DNA of 64,000 bases from the NCBI RefSeq assembly GCF_009362845.1, contig NZ_WHNW01000002.1, forward strand, positions 303,439 to 367,438. Direction: 5' to 3'. Source of the DNA: Ostreibacterium oceani. GTDB lineage: Bacteria > Pseudomonadota > Gammaproteobacteria > Cardiobacteriales > Ostreibacteriaceae. The notes beneath the pieces were generated by a model. That model saw nothing but the letters and a program-made list of their open reading frames with translations. It had not been told where the DNA came from and searched no databases. This document shows, piece after piece, positions 1-8,640 of this stretch. Both the position numbers and the translations under genes were made by a program. Within the stretch, counting starts at the first letter, position 1, and each line of letters starts with the position of its first letter.

Positions 1-713
1 CGCAGCCCCTCGTCTCAGTCGAAGCAGACATTGCCAAAGATTTAAATATTCGTATTGGCGACCAATTGACATTTGTCACAGGCGCCAAAACTTGGCAGGC
101 ACAGGTCAGTAGCTTACGTGAAGTCGATTGGGGTAATTTCAAACCTAATTTTTATATGATTTTCACACCAGCCACGCTAGATGGATTGCCGAGCACATGG
201 CTGCATAGTTTCTATCTACCAAAAACAGAAAAACATCAGTTAGTTGACTTAGTAAGGCTATTTCCTGCCGTTAGCGTGATTGAACTCGACATCGTTTTAG
301 CACAAGCGCGTCATATCATTAACCAAGTGACACTCGTGCTACAAGCCTTGTTGTTATTTGTTTTGCTCGCGGCCTTTTCTGTTACCTTATCAGAGCTAAA
401 ATCCAGTCTCAGCCAACGTATCCGCGAAGGCGCGATCATCCGCACACTCGGTGCGGGCAGCCACCAAATCCGACTGGCACAATGGACTGAATTTGCCGCC
501 ATTGGTGTGTTCTCAGGGATGGTTGGTATGCTCGGCACTGACATTATTAACCGATTAATTTACAAACGATTATTTGACATTACCTATGAATCTAGCTTGC
601 TTATGTGGATTACCGTGATTACACTATCAGCGCTAATCATTGGTTTATTGGGCGTTTACAACAGCCGCGAGGTGATACGCAATTCGCCTATCACCAGTTT
701 GCGCGACAATTAA
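1..713 (+). CDS. ABC transporter permease, FtsX-like, C-terminal part
   Basis: The reading frame is open from the left edge, so the gene is cut by the window; only its last ~236 codons are present. The first residues (VSVEADIAKDLNIRIGDQL) belong to the end of a MacB-type periplasmic core domain. Three hydrophobic segments follow near window residues 115-140, 175-200 and 205-230. Between the first two lies the basic loop IREGAIIRTLGAGSHQIR, the REx3LRxLGA signature that contacts the partner ATPase in FtsX-type permeases. The layout fits the YbbP/LolE group of permeases, which move or extract substrates at the inner membrane rather than import nutrients. The ATPase gene is expected to the left, outside the window. 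The exact substrate cannot be inferred. Confidence 0.8.
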   Translation, partial: QPLVSVEADIAKDLNIRIGDQLTFVTGAKTWQAQVSSLREVDWGNFKPNFYMIFTPATLDGLPSTWLHSFYLPKTEKHQLVDLVRLFPAVSVIELDIVLAQARHIINQVTLVLQALLLFVLLAAFSVTLSELKSSLSQRIREGAIIRTLGAGSHQIRLAQWTEFAAIGVFSGMVGMLGTDIINRLIYKRLFDITYESSLLMWITVITLSALIIGLLGVYNSREVIRNSPITSLRDN

Positions 714-719
714 AAACCG

Positions 720-862
720 CCCATCACCCCAAGCAATTTCATCGCACTAACTAAATAGCCCCCTATCGCCTAGGTAGCATGCGCCGCAGGTTGCCATAGA
801 TTCGCCATGGATTTTCAATGGATTTGCCATAGATTCGGGGGGATAGATTCGGGGCAGCGCGT
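720..862. repeat. Short direct repeats between convergent genes
   Basis: The gap between the permease and slyD carries two copies of TGCCATAGATTCG (near 791 and 826) and two adjacent copies of ATAGATTCGGGG (near 831-855). No hairpin with a T-run is evident. The repeats look like local slippage duplications, as elsewhere in the window. Confidence 0.6.
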
Positions 863-865
863 CAC

Positions 866-1351
866 TTAATGTGAACAGCCACCCGCCGAATGAACGTGAC
901 CGTGGGCAATTTCCGTTTCAGTCGCTTCGCGAACAGATAACACGTCAACATCAAAATGTAATACTTGGCCTGCCAGCGGATGATTCGTATCAATGGTGAC
1001 AGTTTCGTCATTGACTTCGATGACGGTCACGACCTCGACTTGTCCGCTGTCAGATTGCGCTTGAAACTGCATGCCCACAGCGATTTCATCAACATCGACG
1101 AATGCTTCTCTTGGGACGGATTGCTTTAATGCGTCATTGACGACACCGTAAGCGTCTTCTGGTTCGACGCGGACTTGGACTGTTTCACCTGCCGCCTTTC
1201 CAGTTAAGGCATTTTCTAAACCAGGGATAATATTATTTGCCCCATGCAAATATTCCAACGGCGCATCAGGTCGTGATGCCTCAATGGCATTTCCTGCTTC
1301 GTCTGCTAATTGATAGCCAATACTGACAACACAATTTTCGCTGATTTTCAT
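866..1351 (-). CDS. slyD: FKBP-type peptidyl-prolyl isomerase, SlyD-like
   Basis: Cytoplasmic prolyl cis-trans isomerase and chaperone. The FKBP fold is recognisable: SIGYQLADEAGNAIEAS, then PGLENALTGKAAGE, then VEPEDAYG. The flap insert (about residues 70-120), which gives SlyD its chaperone activity, follows, and the fold closes with NHPLAGQVLHFDVDVLSV. The C-terminus is a short metal-binding-type tail (HGHVHSAGGCSH), much shorter than the His/Cys-rich tail of E. coli SlyD, so nickel storage may be reduced. I choose the ATG at 1351 because AGGGGAG lies about 6 bases before it; an in-frame GTG at 1357 overlaps that ribosome-binding site. It lies downstream of dnaQ on the same strand. Confidence 0.87.
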   Translation of the reverse strand: MKISENCVVSIGYQLADEAGNAIEASRPDAPLEYLHGANNIIPGLENALTGKAAGETVQVRVEPEDAYGVVNDALKQSVPREAFVDVDEIAVGMQFQAQSDSGQVEVVTVIEVNDETVTIDTNHPLAGQVLHFDVDVLSVREATETEIAHGHVHSAGGCSH

Positions 1352-1456
1352 CTTCACTCCCCTGCCAATACTGGCTTTACTTCGTGGCTTTAGTTTAATA
1401 GTTTTATTTTCGATTATTGATTGGCTAATCCGCGAGTTATCCGATTAACTTAACGG

Positions 1457-2125
1457 CTACGACTGATGCTGTTCAAACCACTGTTGGTGCAAAGCCAATT
1501 CGCTCGCATCAACAGGCACTGGATGAATCGATATCGACTCGAGATGCTGCCCTTCTGCATTGCTTGATTGTGCTTTATCCTGCCTATCAAATGACAGCCC
1601 CAACCCCGACTGTCCGCCTGTCATCATCAAATAGACCTGCGCTAAAATTTCAGCATCTAGCAACGCACCGTGCAAATCTCGGTTAAATTGCGTAATCCCA
1701 TAGCGCTTGACCAATGCATCCAAGCTCGCCCGCGCGCCTGGGTATTTTTTTCGCGCCATGGCTAGCGTATCGGTGACCTCGCACAGCGTTTCAATGGTTT
1801 GGTCACGACCCAATAATCTCAGCTCATGATTCAGGAACCCTACATCAAATGGCGCATTATGAATAATCAGCTCAGCACCCTCGACAAAGTCTAAAAACTC
1901 ATCGGCTATCTGCGCCATCACGGGTTTATCTAATAAAAACGCATCACCAATGCCATGAACGCCGAACGCCCCTTCATCGACTTCGCGCTCGGGATTAATG
2001 TATTGGTGATAATAATTGCCTGTGAGCTCACGGTCGTGCATTTCAACCGCACCAATTTCAATGATACGGTGACCCGCCTCGGCGGGCAAGCCTGTGGTTT
2101 CTGTATCGAGAAATATACGTCGCAT
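1457..2125 (-). CDS. dnaQ: DNA polymerase III epsilon subunit (3'-5' proofreading exonuclease)
   Basis: The proofreading subunit of the replicative polymerase, partner of alpha (DnaE) and theta. All DEDDh exonuclease motifs are intact: ExoI with D7 and E9 (LDTETTG), ExoII with D94 (HNAPFDVGFLN), and ExoIII with H152 and D157 (HGALLDAE). After residue 168, GGQSGLGLSF occupies the place of the beta-clamp-binding peptide of E. coli epsilon, followed by a flexible tail ending in QQWFEQHQS, which should bind DnaE. Length (222 residues) is slightly under the E. coli protein (243). It starts 8 bases after aspS ends, so the two are probably co-transcribed; in E. coli dnaQ is instead divergent from rnhA. 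Confidence 0.95.
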   Translation of the reverse strand: MRRIFLDTETTGLPAEAGHRIIEIGAVEMHDRELTGNYYHQYINPEREVDEGAFGVHGIGDAFLLDKPVMAQIADEFLDFVEGAELIIHNAPFDVGFLNHELRLLGRDQTIETLCEVTDTLAMARKKYPGARASLDALVKRYGITQFNRDLHGALLDAEILAQVYLMMTGGQSGLGLSFDRQDKAQSSNAEGQHLESISIHPVPVDASELALHQQWFEQHQS

Positions 2126-2133
2126 CTGATGCG

Positions 2134-3909
2134 TTAATCCAACTTGCGGTGGCGGATATTGAGTTCTTTTAATTGCGCCTCAGAAACGGCCGCTGGGGCA
2201 TCGGTTAACAAGCAACCTGCGGATTGCGTTTTCGGGAAAGCAATCACTTCGCGAATCGACTGCTCACCCGCCATCGCCATGACGAGCCTATCCAAACCAA
2301 ACGCCAGCCCACCATGCGGTGGACAGCCGTAGCGCAGCGCATCTAATAAGAAACCAAACTTCTCTTGCGCTTCATCAGCCTCAATACCCAGCATAGAAAA
2401 TACGGCCGATTGCATGTCTGTATCATGGATACGCACCGAACCACCCCCAATTTCCATACCGTTTAGTACGATATCATAAGCTCGAGACAGTAATGTCGTG
2501 GGATCGGCTTGGGTTAATTCATCAACGTGATTCACCTGTGGCGCAGTAAATGGGTGGTGCAGCGAGGCATAAGATTTGCTCTGTTCATCGTATTCAAACA
2601 TAGGAAAATCAACCACCCAAAGCGGCGCCCACTTATCGGCAACCAATCCTGTATCTTGCGCCACTTTAATTCTAAAGGCACCCATCGCATCATTGACGAC
2701 CTTGGCTTTATCCGCCCCGAAAAAGACGATATCGCCATCTTCTGCACCAACAGCCTGCATAACCGACAAAGCAACCTCGTCACCCAAAAATTTCACAATC
2801 GGCGATTGCAGCCCCGCCGCGCCTTGCGCCAAATCGTTGACTTTGATATACGCCAATCCTTTAGCGCCATAGCGCGCAACGTAGCCTGTGTAATCATCAA
2901 TTTCTTTGCGCGTGAGTTTGTCGGCAGCGCCTGGCACTCGTAATGCCACGACACGGCCGTCTGCCGCATTGGCTGGGGCTGAAAATACCTTAAAATCACA
3001 ATCCTTAACCAAGTCGGCAATCTCAACAAATGCCAAGTCAATCCGCATATCAGGCTTATCCGAGCCGTAATAATGCATGGCATCGGCATAGGTCATGCGC
3101 TGAAATGGTTCGGGCAAGTCCTCAGACAACACCGTTTTAAACACATAACGAACCAATGATTCCATCATGCCCATAATATCGTCCTCGTCCATAAAGGAGG
3201 TCTCTATATCCAGCTGGGTGAACTCGGGCTGACGGTCGGCGCGCAGGTCTTCGTCACGAAAACAACGCACAATTTGGTAATAGCGATCAAACCCAGACAT
3301 CATTAATAATTGCTTAAATAATTGCGGCGATTGCGGCAGTGCAAAAAAATGATTCAAATGCGTTCGCGACGGTACTAAATAATCCCTCGCCCCCTCTGGT
3401 GTCGCTTTGGTGAGCATGGGGGTTTCAATTTCTAGGAAGTTTTCTTGTTCTAAAAAAGTTCGCATCGCGTGCGCGACTTTGGATCGCAGACGGATGTTGT
3501 CTTGCATACGCGGGCGACGCAAATCAATATAGCGGTATTTGAGGCGATGCTCCTCTGAAACGTCGTCCGTCAACTGAAATGGTGGCGTCAAAGCACTGGA
3601 TAAAATGTCAACCGCACTGACGTGAATTTCAATCTCACCCGAATCTAACAATGGATTCACCGTGCCATCCAAGCGATCGACCACTTCACCCGTGATTTTG
3701 ATACAGTACTCATTGCGTACTTTATCTGCCAAAGCAAACGCATCGCCTTGCTGGGGGTCAATGACGACTTGTAAAATGCCAGTCGTGTCACGCAAATCAA
3801 TAAAAATCACACCACCGTGGTCTCGGCGTTTATTCACCCAGCCACAGGCGGTTATTGTTTGCCCCAAATGGGTTTTGTTAATTTTTGCACAGTAATGCGT
3901 TCTTAGCAT
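2134..3909 (-). CDS. aspS: Aspartyl-tRNA synthetase, bacterial type, probably non-discriminating
   Basis: Charges tRNA(Asp) with aspartate. Full bacterial-type length (591 residues): N-terminal OB-fold anticodon domain (1-110), class II catalytic core with [18 protein letters not shown] (motif 2), an inserted GAD domain around 290-420, and the C-terminal motif 3 [12 protein letters not shown]. Residues 28-33 read RRDHGG with His at 31, and Gly sits at 82 (RLDGTVN). These match the residues reported in Pseudomonas aeruginosa AspRS to let the enzyme also aspartylate tRNA(Asn). If so, the cell should carry GatCAB to convert Asp-tRNA(Asn). First gene of an apparent aspS-dnaQ-slyD group. Confidence 0.97.
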   Translation of the reverse strand: MLRTHYCAKINKTHLGQTITACGWVNKRRDHGGVIFIDLRDTTGILQVVIDPQQGDAFALADKVRNEYCIKITGEVVDRLDGTVNPLLDSGEIEIHVSAVDILSSALTPPFQLTDDVSEEHRLKYRYIDLRRPRMQDNIRLRSKVAHAMRTFLEQENFLEIETPMLTKATPEGARDYLVPSRTHLNHFFALPQSPQLFKQLLMMSGFDRYYQIVRCFRDEDLRADRQPEFTQLDIETSFMDEDDIMGMMESLVRYVFKTVLSEDLPEPFQRMTYADAMHYYGSDKPDMRIDLAFVEIADLVKDCDFKVFSAPANAADGRVVALRVPGAADKLTRKEIDDYTGYVARYGAKGLAYIKVNDLAQGAAGLQSPIVKFLGDEVALSVMQAVGAEDGDIVFFGADKAKVVNDAMGAFRIKVAQDTGLVADKWAPLWVVDFPMFEYDEQSKSYASLHHPFTAPQVNHVDELTQADPTTLLSRAYDIVLNGMEIGGGSVRIHDTDMQSAVFSMLGIEADEAQEKFGFLLDALRYGCPPHGGLAFGLDRLVMAMAGEQSIREVIAFPKTQSAGCLLTDAPAAVSEAQLKELNIRHRKLD

Positions 3910-3930
3910 GCTACAACCTATATTTGACTA

Positions 3931-4203
3931 TTATTTTAAATTAAACACTCGCTCTAACCGACTCCCAGCCAATACCGCTAGCAACATGCAGCCAATTGCA
4001 ACATTGCGGTAGACAGCAAAAGAACCAAAATAAGCACCTGCCATGACGGATGAAAATCCGCCGCGGACATATTCCCACCAGCTCATTTGACTATAAATCG
4101 TACTTTGAAAAAAATAACTAACGGGTAAGGCAATCACCAACCCTATTGCGCAGTAAATTAAGGTAAGCACTATCCGTATCAACGTCATTCGTACTGATTT
4201 CAT
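3931..4203 (-). CDS. Small inner-membrane protein of unknown function
   Basis: I do not recognise a family. The likely product is about 90 residues from the ATG at 4203 (MKSVRMTLIR), with two or three hydrophobic segments (about 6-30 and 50-80) and a short basic C-terminus (SRLERVFNLK). The frame stays open upstream to a GTG at 4296, which would overlap the end of folC by 8 bases and add 31 polar residues; that start has no good ribosome-binding site, but overlap with folC could provide coupling. It lies between folC and aspS on the same strand. Whether it is expressed is unproven. Confidence 0.5.
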   Translation of the reverse strand: MKSVRMTLIRIVLTLIYCAIGLVIALPVSYFFQSTIYSQMSWWEYVRGGFSSVMAGAYFGSFAVYRNVAIGCMLLAVLAGSRLERVFNLK

Positions 4204-4288
4204 CTCTATTGATTTTGTCAAAACAATGGCGTAGTATAACGGTTTTTCAAAGGTTTGAGAATAAAAAACATTGGAAAAAACACGGGGG

Positions 4289-5893
4289 TCACGCACGCGC
4301 TTGGTAATAGGCGCTTGCCCAGCCTGCCAAATAAACCGACCCAGTAATGACTAGACAATCGCTGGATTGCAAATTCGATAATGCCAAGGTTAGTGCTGCT
4401 TCTGGGTCTGCTTCGCTTAGGATACGTTCAATCGCCGCCCTTTTAGTCACGCCGTCACTTAGTTCACCAGCTGCATCGCTTTTCGTATCATGCGCTTGTA
4501 AGCCCTGCAAGGCATCAACAATCAATTCACAGGACAACGACCGTGTAGTGGTCGCCTCGGTCACAATCACGGTTGCTATCATGGATGGTGGTTGCAGAGC
4601 AACTACCTGCGAACTAGAATTAGATGCCGCCTTAGATGTCACCTCAGATATATCCTCAGGTATCTGCTTAACGGCCTTGTTAAGGGGGTTGTTAGCCACT
4701 TTGTCAAATGCCTCCATCGCCGCATAGACGTTCTTTGTCGCTGAAAACGATACCAACATAACCAGACGCCCTGTCAACCCCAATGCATCCCGCCGCGCCA
4801 TGACAAACTGTGCCAAATTGGCTGCTGACTGCGCGGTATGGGCGCTATCAATCACAATCAATGGCGCTTCACTGACGACTTCCTCGCGCGCAGGTAACGT
4901 TAATGTCGATAAGGTTGTGGCGACGGATTGCGTCATTCGAATGTCCAATGCTTGCAGCGCCGCAACCGCAATCGCCATATTGCGCGCTTTAATTTTTGAG
5001 TGAGCCGATAGCAGACAACCCTCAACAGGCCACTGATAACTCGGGGCTTGCGATTGCGCCGATGGGCAGGCGTTGATCGCCGCATTATCGATAACATTGT
5101 CGATACGATCGACCGAACAAACATCAACTGACAATTGGTTAGCGATGGTTTTGACCGCATCAACCACAACGGGTTGTTGCGCCCCTAAAATGAGTGGGGT
5201 ATGCGCCCTCATCACGCCACATTTTTCATCAATCAGCGTTGGCATATCGCCAAAAATATCCAAATGCTCGGCCTCAATATGTGTCAGTATCGCCACCTCA
5301 TGTACCGATTGATTCACGGCATCCGTCTTTGCGCCAATACCCGTTTCCATTACGGCCATCGCCACCGATTGTTCGGCAAAATAAAGGTACGCAATCGCCG
5401 TCGTGATTTCAAAAAATCGAGGTCGCTCATCTTCGTGGTTAATGGTTAACTGATTGGCGGCCGCAAAGACACAATTACCTAAATTCACTAGCGTATCGAC
5501 TGGAATCATTTCACCGTTTATGCGGATACGTTCGCGGTAATCAAATAGATGCGGCGAGGTAAATAGCCCCACACGAGCGTGTGCTTGCTGCAATGCCGCG
5601 CTTAGCATCAGCGCCACCGAACCTTTACCCTTAGAGCCAGTAATAACAACACTACGACATTGGCGTTCAGGGTGACCTAGTTGCTGCAACAGCTTAGCAG
5701 TTACTGCACGCGGCGTGGTGATTGCGCGATTGAATCTAGGCGGTAACGCATACAGCGCTGCATAAAATTCGTCTAACGTCGATACACTCGGGTATGACGC
5801 TGGATGCTGTTCAGCTTGTTTCCTAGCTTGCTGCTGGCGTTGCTGTTGCTGGGGTTCGGATTGTCGTTTGGGGGGTTGCATCGGGGTTTGCAT
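4289..5893 (-). CDS. folC: Divergent folylpolyglutamate/dihydrofolate synthase (FolC-like Mur ligase)
   Basis: An ATP-dependent ligase expected to add glutamate to dihydropteroate or folates. The Mur-ligase layout is present: P-loop TGSKGKGSV (85-93), FTSPHLFDYRERIRING, METGIGAKTDAVN, LTHIEAEHLDIFGD...DEKCGVM, IVIDSAHTAQSA, and a terminal ITGSVYLAG that matches FolC ends. Several motifs depart from the usual FolC forms: P-loop GSKGKGSV instead of GTNGKGST, and DSAHTA instead of DGAHNP. It is long (534 residues; E. coli 422) because of a Gln-rich N-terminal extension (residues 5-30) and a Ser/Ala/Thr-rich insertion around 395-490. It could be the only FolC of the cell or a paralogue with a different substrate. 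An inner ATG at codon 5 is also possible. Confidence 0.75.
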   Translation of the reverse strand: MQTPMQPPKRQSEPQQQQRQQQARKQAEQHPASYPSVSTLDEFYAALYALPPRFNRAITTPRAVTAKLLQQLGHPERQCRSVVITGSKGKGSVALMLSAALQQAHARVGLFTSPHLFDYRERIRINGEMIPVDTLVNLGNCVFAAANQLTINHEDERPRFFEITTAIAYLYFAEQSVAMAVMETGIGAKTDAVNQSVHEVAILTHIEAEHLDIFGDMPTLIDEKCGVMRAHTPLILGAQQPVVVDAVKTIANQLSVDVCSVDRIDNVIDNAAINACPSAQSQAPSYQWPVEGCLLSAHSKIKARNMAIAVAALQALDIRMTQSVATTLSTLTLPAREEVVSEAPLIVIDSAHTAQSAANLAQFVMARRDALGLTGRLVMLVSFSATKNVYAAMEAFDKVANNPLNKAVKQIPEDISEVTSKAASNSSSQVVALQPPSMIATVIVTEATTTRSLSCELIVDALQGLQAHDTKSDAAGELSDGVTKRAAIERILSEADPEAALTLALSNLQSSDCLVITGSVYLAGWASAYYQARA

Positions 5894-6235
5894 CGGTAGT
5901 TACTCGCAAAAAACTCGTCAAAAGTCATGTCTGGCATGATAGGCTATGCATTGTAGTGCATTATCGCGCGACTGCCAATGGTTGCCAAATGGTTGCCAAA
6001 TGGTTGCCAAATGCTTGCAAATGGCTGAAAATGGCAACCACCAAGCAAAGACAGACAAAAGACAGACAAAAGACAGTGAAATTCAGCCGATATTTTTGTT
6101 TCATTTGCTTTATAATAAGGCTTAAATTCAATTAAATGGCAATTTTAATGGCAATTGATTTGTAATTGATTTGTAATTGATTAAGCGCAAAACAAAAAGC
6201 CTATAAAAACCAATAAAATAAACCCAGAAAAAGCC
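5894..6235. repeat. Intergenic region with three 11-bp tandem arrays and a possible promoter
   Basis: This 342-bp gap separates divergent folC and the flavoenzyme gene and encodes nothing I can support. It contains TGGTTGCCAAA in about four units near 5978-6030, AGACAGACAAA in two to three units near 6051-6075, and GTAATTGATTT in about three units near 6150-6180. All have an 11-bp period, near one helical turn. A perfect TATAAT lies at 6111-6116 and could be the -10 element for the flavoenzyme gene, but no good -35 is placed 16-18 bp before it. The arrays are probably slippage products; a role in DNA curvature at the promoter is possible but untested. Confidence 0.6.
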
Positions 6236-7684
6236 ATGAGCCAACAACATACGACAACACCCGACGCCCTAATCCCTGCGCTCAAACTCATCGTAGGTGA
6301 GGCCAACCTCCTGCTGTCTGGTGTGCACGATGATGCCCTAACGCCCTATTTAGAAGAGTCCCGGCAACGCGTCAATAGCGTCTGTCAATGTATCGTCTTC
6401 CCCTCAACAACAGCCGAAGTCGCCCAAATCGTCGCGACCTGCCGCCACCACAAAACACCCATTGTACCAATTGGCGGTAATAGTGGCCGCTGTCTCGGCG
6501 CACACTCGGACGACCCTGCCACGGTAATGCTTAGTCTCAAAAAACTCAATCGTGTTCGCGAAATCGATATAGCAAATCGAACCATCACGGTTGAGGCAGG
6601 CTGTATACTACAGACAATTCAGGAAACAGCTGAGAAGCACGGCCTCTTTTTCCCGTTGTCGCTGGGCGCAGAGGGTTCGTGTCAAATTGGCGGTAACCTC
6701 GCAACCAATGCAGGCGGCATCAATGTATTGCGTTATGGCAATACCCGAGATTTAACCTTGGGTGTCGAAGCCGTCATCCCAAACGGCACCGTATTTAACG
6801 GGCTCAGCGCCCTACGAAAAGACAACACAGGGTATGATTTAAAAAACCTACTCATTGGTAGCGAAGGCACGCTGGGGATTATAACAGCGGCTACGTTTAC
6901 ATTATCTCCCCCTGAGCGCAACAACGAACACGGCTTTATCGCCGTTAACACCATCGAAGATGCCATCACCTGTCTACATCAAACAAATCAAGTATTTACA
7001 GGAAAAGTCTCTTGCTTTGAAATCATCCCAAATCTCGCCATGCAGTGGCTAGAAAAACACAGCGATTTACGTTGCCCAATCGGCAATAACCACCCGTGGT
7101 ATATTTGGTACAAAATTGCAAGTGCAAACCCTGACGACTCGCTGGCAGAGGATAACCTTGCTTGCTTAGAAGCCTTAATGGAAGACGGCATTGTGATTGA
7201 TGCCACCGTGTCACAAAACGAAGCGATGAAAACCCTATTCTGGCAAATTCGTGAAACCTTGGTCGAGGTGCAAAAATTCGAAGGGGCATCGGTTAAATTT
7301 GACGTATCCGTACCCATCTCAAGCGTCGCCAAACTCATTAACACAGGCTATACCGTGGTCAACGACCTCTGCCCTGATATCCGCCCGTATCCTTTTGGCC
7401 ATCTGGGTGATGGCAATATTCACTTTAACCTTAGCCGCCCCGAAACCATGAGCGATGAGACTTTTGTCAATCATTACAAAGCCACATTAGTCGAGGCGCT
7501 ACACGATTTAGTTGACGGACTGGATGGCTCATTTAGCGCCGAACACGGCATTGGCAGTCAAAAAATCGCCGACATGGCAAAATACAAAGACCCGATTGCA
7601 CTGGATATGATGCGCCGCATTAAACATGCCTTTGACCCACTTAATCTCATGAATCCCGGTAAAGTTATCCCGCCATTAAAGTAA
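6236..7684 (+). CDS. FAD-linked 2-hydroxyacid oxidoreductase (GlcD / D-2-hydroxyglutarate dehydrogenase family)
   Basis: A 482-residue flavoenzyme of the VAO/PCMH family. The FAD-binding half (about 45-230) shows PIGGNSGRCLGA, VEAGCILQTIQ and LGAEGSCQIGGNLATNAGG, followed by LIGSEGTLGIITAATF. The substrate half ends with the conserved metal/active-site segments FGHLGDGNIHFN and SAEHGIGSQK and with FDPLNLMNPGKV. Relatives oxidise D-lactate, glycolate or D-2-hydroxyglutarate, passing electrons to quinone or cytochrome; the substrate here cannot be read from the sequence. No GlcE/GlcF subunits or Fe-S domain follow, so it is probably a single-subunit enzyme. It stands alone on the plus strand. 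Start is the ATG at 6236, preceded only by a weak AGAAAAAG site. Confidence 0.85.
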   Translation: MSQQHTTTPDALIPALKLIVGEANLLLSGVHDDALTPYLEESRQRVNSVCQCIVFPSTTAEVAQIVATCRHHKTPIVPIGGNSGRCLGAHSDDPATVMLSLKKLNRVREIDIANRTITVEAGCILQTIQETAEKHGLFFPLSLGAEGSCQIGGNLATNAGGINVLRYGNTRDLTLGVEAVIPNGTVFNGLSALRKDNTGYDLKNLLIGSEGTLGIITAATFTLSPPERNNEHGFIAVNTIEDAITCLHQTNQVFTGKVSCFEIIPNLAMQWLEKHSDLRCPIGNNHPWYIWYKIASANPDDSLAEDNLACLEALMEDGIVIDATVSQNEAMKTLFWQIRETLVEVQKFEGASVKFDVSVPISSVAKLINTGYTVVNDLCPDIRPYPFGHLGDGNIHFNLSRPETMSDETFVNHYKATLVEALHDLVDGLDGSFSAEHGIGSQKIADMAKYKDPIALDMMRRIKHAFDPLNLMNPGKVIPPLK

Positions 7685-7695
7685 TCTAGGGGCGA

Positions 7696-7755
7696 GCGCC
7701 AATAGAGCTAGTGCCAATAGAATTAGCGACAATAGAACTGACACCAATACTAACA
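7696..7755. repeat. 15-bp tandem repeat, four units, intergenic
   Basis: Four consecutive degenerate 15-bp units lie just after the flavoenzyme stop codon: 7696-7710, 7711-7725, 7726-7740 and 7741-7755, each built on GCGCCAATAGARYTA. No protein needs a multiple of three here, so the 15-bp period is not imposed by a reading frame. Confidence 0.8.
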
Positions 7756-7790
7756 AAGCCTATCGGCTTAATATCGAAATCCAATACTAA

Positions 7791-8459
7791 TTACTTTGGT
7801 CCTAAAACGATAAATACAAAATACACTGGCAACAAAGCAGCATCTAGCGTCATCGCCAATGGCATGAGCACCGCACCTTTTGCTACAGTCCCTACACTGA
7901 CACCATCAGTATTAACTTCAGGCTGACTAACCGCTATAACAATTTCTTGGCGTAACGGCTGTCGCGGCATTTCACCGTCAATACGGTAGACCCGCCCCTT
8001 TAAATATGAAGCATACGTTAATTCACCATCAGGCTGTTCAATAAATCCTAATAAAACAAGCTGATCAAATACTGACCAATCCATGTCAGTCACATCATTT
8101 TCGAGGTGCTCTCGATGGATTAAAGTAATCTCACCCGTAATTTCGCCATCGCGATTAATTGAAAAATCATCGAATTTCGGCGTAAAGCTAATCTCACTTG
8201 AGAGCAATAATATTTGAATAAACTCCTCTTCAATTTCAAATCGGTAGGCTTTATCACCACTAAGTGCGACTAGGTCAGACGTGTCAGAGCTGACATAAAA
8301 CCCATCAATTGTAACGTATTGAGTTTTCGAATCTTCTTTTTTTTCATAATCTTTTCGCTCTTCTTCAAGCTGAAGATGATAACCTGTCAGCACGGAAGCA
8401 CAGCCAGACAACAGCGCACAACCCATTAAGCTAACCGTTAATAATAAAATACGAACCAT
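7791..8459 (-). CDS. Predicted lipoprotein of unknown function
   Basis: The chosen start at 8459 has AGGGG five bases upstream and gives a 222-residue product beginning MVRILLLTVSLMGCALLSGC, a lipoprotein signal peptide with lipobox LSGC and lipid-carrying Cys20. Residue 2 of the mature protein is Ala, which predicts sorting to the outer membrane by Lol. The mature part is acidic with a charged linker (EEERKDYEKKEDSK), then repeated beta-strand-like stretches (FEIEEEFIQILLLSSEISF, GEITGEITLIHREHL). A hydrophobic stretch near the C-terminus (GAVLMPLAMTLDAALLPVYFVFIVLG) may be a membrane helix. I recognise no family. It converges on the flavoenzyme gene and stands alone. Confidence 0.65.
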   Translation of the reverse strand: MVRILLLTVSLMGCALLSGCASVLTGYHLQLEEERKDYEKKEDSKTQYVTIDGFYVSSDTSDLVALSGDKAYRFEIEEEFIQILLLSSEISFTPKFDDFSINRDGEITGEITLIHREHLENDVTDMDWSVFDQLVLLGFIEQPDGELTYASYLKGRVYRIDGEMPRQPLRQEIVIAVSQPEVNTDGVSVGTVAKGAVLMPLAMTLDAALLPVYFVFIVLGPK

Positions 8460-8574
8460 TTTTACCCCTGCTGTCAATGCTAAAAACCATAATCTGCTAC
8501 AGGTTAACATACCAACCGCCTAACTCCATTGATTTTTCTCTTTTTATATCAATTCAGATTGAGGTGACACCAAA

Positions 8575-8635
8575 ACTACATTCAGCGACTACATTCAGCG
8601 ACTACATTCAGTGGCGACATTCAGTGAATAGCCCA
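8575..8635. repeat. 13-bp tandem repeat, intergenic
   Basis: Four near-identical units of CTACATTCAGCGA lie between the phospholipase D gene and the lipoprotein gene; the last two diverge. It is a simple local duplication with no ORF. Confidence 0.65.
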
Positions 8636-8640
8636 ACTGT

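Noticed and set aside
2527..2943. 138-residue plus-strand ORF
   Set aside because: Antisense to conserved catalytic parts of AspRS with no domain of its own.
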